NCBI RefSeq assembly: GCF_002150035.1
Contig: NZ_NETS01000011.1
Location: 620,001-684,000, forward strand
Direction of reading: 5' to 3'
Source: Leptospira venezuelensis
GTDB taxonomy: Bacteria; Spirochaetota; Leptospiria; Leptospirales; Leptospiraceae
Length of the DNA stretch: 64,000 bases
The position numbers were made by a program, and so were the translations under genes. Below, piece by piece: positions 36,633 to 44,466 of the stretch. The stretch's first letter is position 1. The number at the start of each line of letters is the position of its first letter. Under the pieces are notes generated by a model that was not told the DNA's origin, searched no databases, and worked only from the letters and a program-made list of their open reading frames with translations.

Positions 36633-37406
36633 TTATATTTTTTTTGCCAACTGCCAGAGATCATTATTGAAAGAGACTAACCTATCAATGCTCGTGAGAC
36701 TCTTTATTTTTCTTTGACCGACGGAAGGAACTATATATCGACCAAGACCTTTGACAAAAGTTTCCTGGACTCGATTTAGGACCTTCCAAGAATCAAATCC
36801 CTGGTCTTCGGTGCGGCGAACTCTTAGGACTGAGTTTTCAATACTTTCCTGGTCTCCAACAAAGTCAGATCCGAAACGAAGATCTACAGCGTTCTTTACG
36901 AATAGTTTTACCTTGTCGGGAGAAAGTTCCTTAGCTTTTAGAAATCTAATCTCTTCGACAAAACCATCAAACCCATTCAAAACTTGATTAATCTTAGTTT
37001 GAATCGGTTCTCGATTCTTCTTGTAGTGTCGAAAGATTGAATGACCGCCAGTCCCCAGGTTTCGGACCATTAACTGATTACCACAAACGACTCTCATAAA
37101 GCCGTAGAATAATTCGAGTGAGTTTGTTTGATCGTGGGAATTACGGATTACTACATTTAGGTTTCCTTCGTCCTCAATTTTGTAGTCATTGTGTTTTAAG
37201 ATCACAAGGTGCTTCTGAAAACCTCTCCGATCTTCTACCCTGACATTCTTCTCTGAGGCAGTTTGAATCTCCCACCCTTTCTCTTGAAAGAGTGAGATGA
37301 CATCAGAGGTTTTAATATGCAAATATCTTTCGCTTGTTTGCCCGTAATGGGAATCCGAAAAAACAGATGGAGCTCTTTCTTTCAACTCCTCGTAATTAAT
37401 ACTCAT
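36633..37406 (-). CDS. DUF932 phage/plasmid-like protein
   Basis: A 257-aa protein with the DUF932 core (VVIRNSHDQTNSLELFYGFMRVVCGNQL split over about 84-112), as found in plasmid and phage accessory genes (TIGR03299-like). An AGGAG site precedes the ATG by 6 nt. Function of the family is not settled. It lies upstream of the helicase on the same strand and marks the segment as plasmid- or phage-derived. Confidence 0.78.
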   Translation of the reverse strand: MSINYEELKERAPSVFSDSHYGQTSERYLHIKTSDVISLFQEKGWEIQTASEKNVRVEDRRGFQKHLVILKHNDYKIEDEGNLNVVIRNSHDQTNSLELFYGFMRVVCGNQLMVRNLGTGGHSIFRHYKKNREPIQTKINQVLNGFDGFVEEIRFLKAKELSPDKVKLFVKNAVDLRFGSDFVGDQESIENSVLRVRRTEDQGFDSWKVLNRVQETFVKGLGRYIVPSVGQRKIKSLTSIDRLVSFNNDLWQLAKKI

Positions 37407-37518
37407 TTGAACTCCTAAGAACTAGGAATTTCATTTTCTTCATTTGTAATATACGAAAGCGTTTTTTCTGAGAAGCCAGTATTTTTAGATTAGTCAAATT
37501 GAATTACGAAAGTCTATT

Positions 37519-38982
37519 TTAAATTTTCTTTTTTGTTCTATCTCGTTGCATCGGACTAACTATTGGCAAAGAATAAAATTTCATTCGAGAACCATTATCC
37601 CACGAATAATCTATATATTCTCCTGAATAAAAGAGAAGTTTTAATATAATTCTATTTAACAAAGTTCTAAAAGCCAATGTTCGATTACTTAGTTTTGTAT
37701 AGTTTTTAGGCTTTAATGATCCATGCACGACAGAATTTCTTTCTCTAATAACCTCCTTTTCGACTATATCGAATTCCAGCCCGATTTCATTTAAAAAGAT
37801 TAAATTCTTTTCGTTATTAGATAAAGCATTCACTCCTTCTATTTTCGAAATCAATTTGGCTCCAGAAGGAACAGCGCTTAGTCGATCCTTAATTGCACCA
37901 AACTCTTGTCCAAGTAGTTCTAAATATTCATCAGGTTCAACATGAAAAGAAAATTTAGAATTTGCTTCATTCTTAAACCAAGCGTTCTTCAAAAGATCAA
38001 ATGCTGTCGCAAGGGGTTGCATTTGTATATCGAGAGGTAAATAATGAGATTGATTAATAAGCCAAATCGCTTCATGAATCGGCAACGAATCAAATTTTAA
38101 AACAAATACCTCTAATAAAGATTCAAATAACTCTTCAATTTTTATTCCGCTCTTATCTATTCTTCTTAATTCGATTGGAATTGGATAGATGTGTATTTTT
38201 TCTATAATTTCCTTAAGATTACTTCGAATAGAATTTCTATGCAAGGTCTTCGTCGGCTCAAGATTTTTATCTAAAAAGCTATATCCGTTATTAAGTAATT
38301 CTTTCCCGCACAAAAAAGAATAAAGAGAAGCTGTTGCATCTACTACTTTTTGAGGCGGTGGGCTTTCACCATAGAATCGAATAATTGATATTGGAATGGG
38401 CGATTTATCATCGCTTATTGAATAACATAATTCAATTCTCCAAATTAAATATTTAAATTGAATATGGTTTCTAGAAAAAGAAGGACCAGAAAAATCCTTT
38501 AATCTTATGCTTTTATTTTCGCCAACGCGAATTGTAGTAATCTTTCTAGATTCGATGATCTGAAAGCGATTAAATGGAAAATGGCGATCACCATTTAAAT
38601 ACCAATAATTATAATGATTAGTGACCTCACTCTTGCGACGCCTAAAATTAATTGTAATAACTTCACCGGTGGCTATTACATCGTTACCTTTAAAACTTAC
38701 CTCCTGAATGTAATAATCTCTAATTACTGCAATAAAGAGGTTTCCACTTGTGAGAGCAAAAATTGAGTTCTTTTTAGATTTTCGATTATCATCAAGGAGG
38801 CCGGCAGTAATTCGATTCACATCATCCCGGGATTCAGCGTTACAAGTTAATTTAAATTTTATACGATAATTTTCGTCGTATTCTATTTCAATTTCTCTTA
38901 CTTCAGTAGGCAATGAACCACCAATTACATTAAGTTTAGCCCCTGGCAATAAATTCTGGTTTAGAAAGCGAGAAGTATCCAT
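37519..38982 (-). CDS. HEPN-domain protein, ApeA-like (candidate abortive-infection RNase)
   Basis: 487 aa from the ATG at 38982 (a TTG at 39000 is an alternative). The N-terminal two-thirds is strand-rich. The C-terminal part is helical and contains RERNSVVHG near residue 430, matching the HEPN RNase motif RNxxxH, and an upstream helix pair as expected. ApeA proteins combine an N-terminal beta domain with a C-terminal HEPN RNase that shuts down infected cells. It stands alone between the replicon segment and lipoprotein genes. The call is from motif and architecture. Confidence 0.6.
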   Translation of the reverse strand: MDTSRFLNQNLLPGAKLNVIGGSLPTEVREIEIEYDENYRIKFKLTCNAESRDDVNRITAGLLDDNRKSKKNSIFALTSGNLFIAVIRDYYIQEVSFKGNDVIATGEVITINFRRRKSEVTNHYNYWYLNGDRHFPFNRFQIIESRKITTIRVGENKSIRLKDFSGPSFSRNHIQFKYLIWRIELCYSISDDKSPIPISIIRFYGESPPPQKVVDATASLYSFLCGKELLNNGYSFLDKNLEPTKTLHRNSIRSNLKEIIEKIHIYPIPIELRRIDKSGIKIEELFESLLEVFVLKFDSLPIHEAIWLINQSHYLPLDIQMQPLATAFDLLKNAWFKNEANSKFSFHVEPDEYLELLGQEFGAIKDRLSAVPSGAKLISKIEGVNALSNNEKNLIFLNEIGLEFDIVEKEVIRERNSVVHGSLKPKNYTKLSNRTLAFRTLLNRIILKLLFYSGEYIDYSWDNGSRMKFYSLPIVSPMQRDRTKKKI

Positions 38983-39095
38983 GGCCAAAAATCCGCGCAA
39001 GAGAATAATAATAAAAGAATTTTCTAAATAATTTGAACAGAAATTTGCACTATAATTTATATCCTGAAGATCCTTTGTAATTAATTAAAGAATAC

Positions 39096-40088
39096 TCACT
39101 TCTTAATACCAAATTCATTATTTAAAGAACTGCGAATAATAGGAATACAGGAGGAGAAATTGTAAACACAAGGGGAATAAGAATCTGTTCCGTCAAACTT
39201 CTTACATGCAGAATTTACTAGACCTTGAGCAACCAATTCATTGGTATAATTACCTTCATCTGAAATATGATTTATACTCTCACGTAAAATAGAATAATCG
39301 AAAGAAGCTTTACACTCTGATTCTTTCTTCTTCATCCAAGCATTGTTGATCCTTTTATATGCACTCGCGGAATAGATCTTTTCGCCTTCAATCCAGGCTG
39401 CTGGGATCAAATTGTTATTCTGCAGGTCGGTTACAAAATAGAAATAGGAACTTTGCTCGGATTTATATACAGGACGATCATTCCAGTAATGCTGAACCTC
39501 CGCGCTCTTTGTTAGCTTGAACATATCGAGATCAGAGATTGGAACTGTGACTTTTCCATTTTTGAATATATAGCTCTTTGCGAAATTCAATCCTTTATTC
39601 ACTAAGGTAACTGCGGCAGGAGTATTTTCAATTTTTACAGCACTCTTCGGAGACCTTTCTGTCTCTCTCTTTGTTTCATCATAGGTTTTAAGTCGGTAAA
39701 TCGGATAAGTAGCCCAATCATAGATAAGTATAGGAAGAGTAAAAATGATTCCAATACCCATGATTGTAAACGGACCTTCAACCAAACATTTGGAATAATT
39801 CTTTCTTTCACCGCAAACATCACTATCGAAGTCAGCACCGGTCCTTTGAACATTGTAAGTTCTATCATAAGCTACTTTGTCGAAGTTAGTCTTGTTCTCA
39901 GTAAAGGAAAACTGCAGACCGCTTTCGGTTAACTTATACTCAATAGAATATTCGGACTTTGAATCAAAATCCGCATTCCTACTTACTTCTGTCTGTGAAA
40001 TAAGAGTTCTCTTTTTCTGATAAGGCAAACAACCAAAGATTCCAAAAACAATTACTACTTTAATTAAACCTAATATTATCTTCTGCAT
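39096..40088 (-). CDS. Lipoprotein, hypothetical
   Basis: 330 aa from the ATG at 40088, chosen because a GAGG site precedes it and because it puts the lipobox IFGC (Cys20) after a compact signal peptide. The mature part has four further cysteines near the C-terminus that may form disulfides and one hydrophobic segment (about 112-128). It resembles other Leptospira lipoproteins without a named domain. It is downstream of a small lipoprotein-like gene on the same strand. Confidence 0.65.
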   Translation of the reverse strand: MQKIILGLIKVVIVFGIFGCLPYQKKRTLISQTEVSRNADFDSKSEYSIEYKLTESGLQFSFTENKTNFDKVAYDRTYNVQRTGADFDSDVCGERKNYSKCLVEGPFTIMGIGIIFTLPILIYDWATYPIYRLKTYDETKRETERSPKSAVKIENTPAAVTLVNKGLNFAKSYIFKNGKVTVPISDLDMFKLTKSAEVQHYWNDRPVYKSEQSSYFYFVTDLQNNNLIPAAWIEGEKIYSASAYKRINNAWMKKKESECKASFDYSILRESINHISDEGNYTNELVAQGLVNSACKKFDGTDSYSPCVYNFSSCIPIIRSSLNNEFGIKK

Positions 40089-40145
40089 TCCAATACCCTC
40101 GAAACCTGTCATTCCTCCCAGTTCTTTTTACGAAAGGATTTTTTT

Positions 40146-40538
40146 CTAATAAATTGGACTAGAAGGTTTTAAATGGCACTGAATCATTGCAATGAAGCCA
40201 GGAGATCTAATCAGATACCCCCAGGTCTGAATTTCACTGATACATTTATCCACATCTGATTTGTGATAGTAGTCACCGGAATTGATACCTGCAAGACTCG
40301 AAGCTTGAGCATTTAATAGAGCATTACTGGCGGTAAGGACTGAAGGATCATAAGAAGCGGCTACAGCGACGTATGTATTTACTGCATCTTGGATCCTTTG
40401 CTTTACTTCAGATCCCTTTAGTCGATCATCAGCTAACCCTGCTTCGTTGAGAAGATTGCAGTCATAAAAGGAAAAACAAAGAAAAAGAGTTAATCGAACG
40501 AGAAACCTACTCTTCTTGCAATTTAGACAGTTCGTCAT
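40146..40538 (-). CDS. Small lipoprotein-like protein (TIGR04452-like)
   Basis: A 130-aa protein with AGGAGG 6 nt before the ATG. Hydrophobic segment at about 12-24 (LVRLTLFLCFSFYDC) ends in a lipobox-like cysteine. The mature region has a run of Ala/Ser/Leu with YYHKSDVDKC, reminiscent of a Leptospira-specific lipoprotein family (TIGR04452, from memory). It is probably co-transcribed with the larger lipoprotein downstream. Confidence 0.6.
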   Translation of the reverse strand: MTNCLNCKKSRFLVRLTLFLCFSFYDCNLLNEAGLADDRLKGSEVKQRIQDAVNTYVAVAASYDPSVLTASNALLNAQASSLAGINSGDYYHKSDVDKCISEIQTWGYLIRSPGFIAMIQCHLKPSSPIY

Positions 40539-40649
40539 TGAACGCCTCCTAGTTTAAGATCCTAAAATAGATCTGGAGCGAATATAGTTAATTTTATCGC
40601 ACTTTATATAGTGTGTTTTATAAGTCAAATTGGAATTATTCTTCTATAT

Positions 40650-40955
40650 GTGGATTTCACTACCTTTCGCCGAAAAGTCGGTCTTAGATTAAAGGAATTG
40701 CGGATTGAAAGGAACCTTTCTCAGGAAGATCTAGATTCTGGCGATGATGGAATTCCTTATCGAACGATACAGAATATTGAAGCGGGAAGATCTAGTATAA
40801 ATCTCCGAACAATCTACAAGATTTGTAGAAAGCTAAAGGTCAATGCAATGGAACTGTTTGATTTAGAAAAGCTGAGTAATCATCCACCCAAAAAAAGAGC
40901 CCGCAAGAAGACACTATATAAGAAAGTGACTACAAAAAGTAATTTAAATAAGTAA
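40650..40955 (+). CDS. XRE-family HTH regulator
   Basis: 101 aa from a GTG at 40650. The HTH covers about residues 7-63 (RLKELRIERNLSQEDLD, YRTIQNIEAGRSSINLRTI), followed by a basic tail rich in Lys and Arg. The earlier frame start at 40611 would add an implausible hydrophobic leader. A damaged second copy follows directly at 40991. It is likely an autoregulator or control protein for the restriction gene 470 nt downstream, or a leftover of a mobile element. Confidence 0.72.
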   Translation: MDFTTFRRKVGLRLKELRIERNLSQEDLDSGDDGIPYRTIQNIEAGRSSINLRTIYKICRKLKVNAMELFDLEKLSNHPPKKRARKKTLYKKVTTKSNLNK

Positions 40956-40990
40956 AGTTATCTTACTTGAGGTCACTTAGAATCGGCACC

Positions 40991-41146
40991 CGATTAACTC
41001 AGGAAGATATGGATGAAGGAGATTTGGCTGTTCGTTTCAGAACGATTCAAGAAATATAGAATGGTCGAACTAATCCGAATGTAAATACTTTGTTTCGTAT
41101 TTCTAAAAGATTAAAAGTTAAACCGAAGGATTTATTTGATTTTTGA
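40991..41146 (+). pseudogene. Broken second XRE gene
   Basis: Frame from 40991 gives RLTQEDMDEGDL...RFRTIQEI, then TAG (41057-41059), then NGRTNPNVNTLFRISKRL and a terminal KDLFDF before TGA (41144-41146). It parallels the intact XRE protein (SQEDLD, RTIQNIE, GR, LFDLE). The N-terminal codons are missing. It is a decayed duplicate of the preceding gene. Confidence 0.75.
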
Positions 41147-41200
41147 CTGTTTAAATGAGCAACATTTTGTCATAGTATATCTCATTATAAAGATCTTCTT

Positions 41201-41326
41201 TTATCTAAATTCCATCAACTCGCCTAAATCAATATAATTGAAAGGCTTATTTAATATTACATCTACGATTTTGATCATCTCAGCTCCTGTTACCATTCTT
41301 TTGAATTCATTTTTAAACGCTTCGTA
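41201..41326 (-). pseudogene. Possible gene fragment
   Basis: A minus-strand open frame of about 41 codons reads EAFKNEFKRMVTGAEMIKIV then a short helical tail and ends in TAA at 41201-41203, with a stop just upstream (41327-41329). Composition looks coding, but it has no start signal or known domain. The remaining non-coding DNA before the restriction gene holds nothing else I can call. Confidence 0.25.
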
Positions 41327-41429
41327 TTAACTATTTGCTAAGCAATCGAAATTTCGTTCATTATTAGATTATTCTGTATTTTCAATTGACATTATATTTT
41401 TTGAAAGGATTTCATACATACGACTGCCT

Positions 41430-44396
41430 ATGGATTTTAAAAGTAAAATAAGAAAGTTAGTATGGGACTTTGAAAATGAAAATACATGGAAAAGTTCAGA
41501 AGAACATATTCAAACTTTATTCACTTCTAGACTTTTAGAGATATTAGGATACAGAGTCGGTAATATTCGAATTAACAAAGGCCAAGAAGTAAAAACTGGT
41601 AAAATACCTGATATACTATTACTAAATGATTCAGGGAATACTCTATTAGTTATCGAATCAAAAGATGCCAAAAAAAGTGAATCTTTAGACTCCCGATATA
41701 AAAGTAAAACATTCATTGAACAGCTTTTGGGCTACTGTAGAGCTGAAGGAATTCATTGGGGAATATTAACTAATTTTGTAGAATGGCGAATTTATTCAGT
41801 CTATCAAAACAGATTATATTTGAATAAGAAATTTGCATTTCATGAACTACTCTGGCCCGGAATAAATAAAGAAGACTATGTCGACCTATTATCGGATGAG
41901 GGAATACGTTTCCTCGAACTTATCTCTAAGGATAAACTTGTGCGAAGTAAAGGTCGCATTGATGATGATCCAGTTTATTATCCAAAGCAAGATGAAATTA
42001 AAGAAAAATTTTTCCAAGATTTAAAGAAATGGAGAAGTAATATTCGGAATTATATTTCAAAAAACTATTCCCACTCCTTTGAATTGAGTAAAATCGATTT
42101 AATGACACAACAAATATTGGATCGGCTTATTTTCATCGATTATTGTGCTGATAACAATATAATTACGCAAGATCGGTTACATGCAATAGTTCATAGTAAA
42201 GAAAAGTTATATCAAGAATTAAGAACCATTTTCCTTGATATGGATGAAAAGTTCAATTCTGAGTTATTTTCTCAATCAGATTGCGATCTAATAGAGATAG
42301 AAGATAGCGTTCTTAGGCCAGTAATAATTGAACTTTCTAATACAGATTTTAGCAAACTGACCGTTCATGTCTTAGGAGAGGTCTATGAAAACTACCTGGG
42401 AGAGCTTCTCCAATCAGGCCGAAAAGGAGAAATTATTGACAAAAAGAAAACACAAATTAAGGGTTCGCATGGAATTTATTACACTCCTGATTTTATTGTA
42501 AATTATATAGTTGAAAACACGGTCGGGATAGTATTAAGTAAATGTAAAACTTTGCATGAAATTAGCCAGGTAAAAGTTTTAGACCCCGCATGTGGTTCCG
42601 GTTCATTTCTTATTCGCGTATTTGATGAATTTCTAAAACACCATGAAAGGATTAGTCCTATCGGACTATATCATTTTGAAGTTAGAAAGAAAATTCTTCA
42701 AAATAATATCTACGGCATAGACCTGGACGAAAGGGCTGTCGAAATCGCAAAATTAAATTTATTAGTAAAAGCGTTAGAAGGAAGTGCAAGAACTTCATTG
42801 ACCGGAAGAAAACTTTTGCCAAACCTTAAGCTAAACATTCGCTGCGGAAACAGCCTAATCTTCGGAGAAGGCAATAGCTCGCAAATGGAATTGTTTCGAA
42901 ATCAACATTTTCGAGATCTTGCCGAACTAACGAAACTCACTGAGCAATACCATCATGAAAAATACGATGATAGTGAGAAGGAAAAACTGTATAGTCAGAT
43001 TCAAATAATTGAAGATACAGTGAATCGTAAGTTAAACAAAAATCTATTTAACTATTTTGAAAACCCAGATAACGTTAGACCGATGAATTACTCTGTGCTA
43101 TTTCCACAGGTAAAAGCTGCTGGAGGATTTGATTGCATTGTGGGAAATCCTCCATATTTAAGCTACTACGCCCGATTTAAACAAGAAATGTTAAAAAAGG
43201 AAGAAATCTATTATAAAGAACATTATGAATTCATATCAGAATCCAATCGAATTATTGATAAAAATCAAATTAAAGGAAAATTCAATACGGTAATGTTCTT
43301 CTTTGAAAGATCGATTCACCTTTTGAAAGACAGAGGATTATGCTCATTTATCGTTGATTTAAATATTATCAAAGAGCCTTACAAAGATATTCGTCAATAT
43401 TTAGTGAATACAGCTTCAATTAGTGAAATAGTTACTGATATTGAAGGGTGGGGAGAAGTCGGATCTGGCCAAATAATTATCAATTATCAAAAGGGGTTAA
43501 ATAGTAATAAAAAAATTAGAATTAAAAAAACTCTACTTGATAAAAGCCCAAGATATGAACAGCAATCGAGTTTTATTTCATTCTTTACCGACTTTAACAA
43601 TCGAAAGAGTAAGAAAGACTCATTAGAATCAATAATTAAGAAAATTGAAAATAATTCCAAAAAGCTAAGCGAGATTTTTCCAAATAAATTAATTCGTACG
43701 TCTATAAATTTCGCGGGGAAAAAATCCACATTTCTGACCACACGAAATGCAAATGACGCAAAACCTCTTGCTGAAGGCGGCGACTCGATTACGCACAAAT
43801 ATTGCATACCTCAAATTAATTCGTATATAAAATATGATAAAAATATAATTCATTCCATTAATAAAAGTAATAATAAGAAGGAAATTGCGAAACAAAACAA
43901 ACAGGGTAAGGTTGGCGGCCTTGGTGATATTTCAGTCTTCCTGAATCCAAAGATAATAGTTCGTCAGGCTGGAGAGTCTATAGTGGCAACTTTCTATGAA
44001 AAAGAACTTTATTTAGATTATAGTCTGTTTTCCATTTCAAAAGGAGACGGACCAAATTTTAAAAGCGTAGATTTAAAAGAAGTATTAGCTATATTAAATT
44101 CTAAATTAATATCATTCTATGCTTGGAATAAAAATATTATTGAACACGGTAAAGGAGGGACTCCACAGATTCGAATAAAGGGCCTAAGGAATATTCCGTA
44201 TCCAAATTTAACGAAAGAGGCCTCGGTAGCTCTAAGTCAATTAACAGATTCCATTTTAAAACTCAACAAAGACACAAACACATTGCAGAATAATAAAATT
44301 CGCATACAATCACTTTCTAGAGAAATAGATCAAATTGTTTATCAAATTTACGGACTGACCGAAAGCGAAATTAATATTATTGAAAATTCGAAATAA
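41430..44396 (+). CDS. Single-chain restriction-modification enzyme (type IIG/L-like)
   Basis: A 988-aa fused nuclease-methyltransferase. Residues about 20-120 contain a PD-(D/E)XK site (PD at 60-61, ESK at 76-78, with Gln98). The methyltransferase has motif I DPACGSGSF (385-393) and motif IV NPPY (573-576), the gamma-type N6-adenine class. The C-terminal third is the target-recognition domain with a TaqI/Eco57I-like tail. It cuts unmethylated foreign DNA and methylates the host. It is convergent with the RloC-like gene. The recognition site cannot be read from sequence. Confidence 0.86.
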   Translation: MDFKSKIRKLVWDFENENTWKSSEEHIQTLFTSRLLEILGYRVGNIRINKGQEVKTGKIPDILLLNDSGNTLLVIESKDAKKSESLDSRYKSKTFIEQLLGYCRAEGIHWGILTNFVEWRIYSVYQNRLYLNKKFAFHELLWPGINKEDYVDLLSDEGIRFLELISKDKLVRSKGRIDDDPVYYPKQDEIKEKFFQDLKKWRSNIRNYISKNYSHSFELSKIDLMTQQILDRLIFIDYCADNNIITQDRLHAIVHSKEKLYQELRTIFLDMDEKFNSELFSQSDCDLIEIEDSVLRPVIIELSNTDFSKLTVHVLGEVYENYLGELLQSGRKGEIIDKKKTQIKGSHGIYYTPDFIVNYIVENTVGIVLSKCKTLHEISQVKVLDPACGSGSFLIRVFDEFLKHHERISPIGLYHFEVRKKILQNNIYGIDLDERAVEIAKLNLLVKALEGSARTSLTGRKLLPNLKLNIRCGNSLIFGEGNSSQMELFRNQHFRDLAELTKLTEQYHHEKYDDSEKEKLYSQIQIIEDTVNRKLNKNLFNYFENPDNVRPMNYSVLFPQVKAAGGFDCIVGNPPYLSYYARFKQEMLKKEEIYYKEHYEFISESNRIIDKNQIKGKFNTVMFFFERSIHLLKDRGLCSFIVDLNIIKEPYKDIRQYLVNTASISEIVTDIEGWGEVGSGQIIINYQKGLNSNKKIRIKKTLLDKSPRYEQQSSFISFFTDFNNRKSKKDSLESIIKKIENNSKKLSEIFPNKLIRTSINFAGKKSTFLTTRNANDAKPLAEGGDSITHKYCIPQINSYIKYDKNIIHSINKSNNKKEIAKQNKQGKVGGLGDISVFLNPKIIVRQAGESIVATFYEKELYLDYSLFSISKGDGPNFKSVDLKEVLAILNSKLISFYAWNKNIIEHGKGGTPQIRIKGLRNIPYPNLTKEASVALSQLTDSILKLNKDTNTLQNNKIRIQSLSREIDQIVYQIYGLTESEINIIENSK

Positions 44397-44466
44397 ATTT
44401 TTCAAGTTTCATTTTAGTTAGCATTATGTACCTATCGTATGCGCTCTTAGCTTATTTAGCCTAAGC

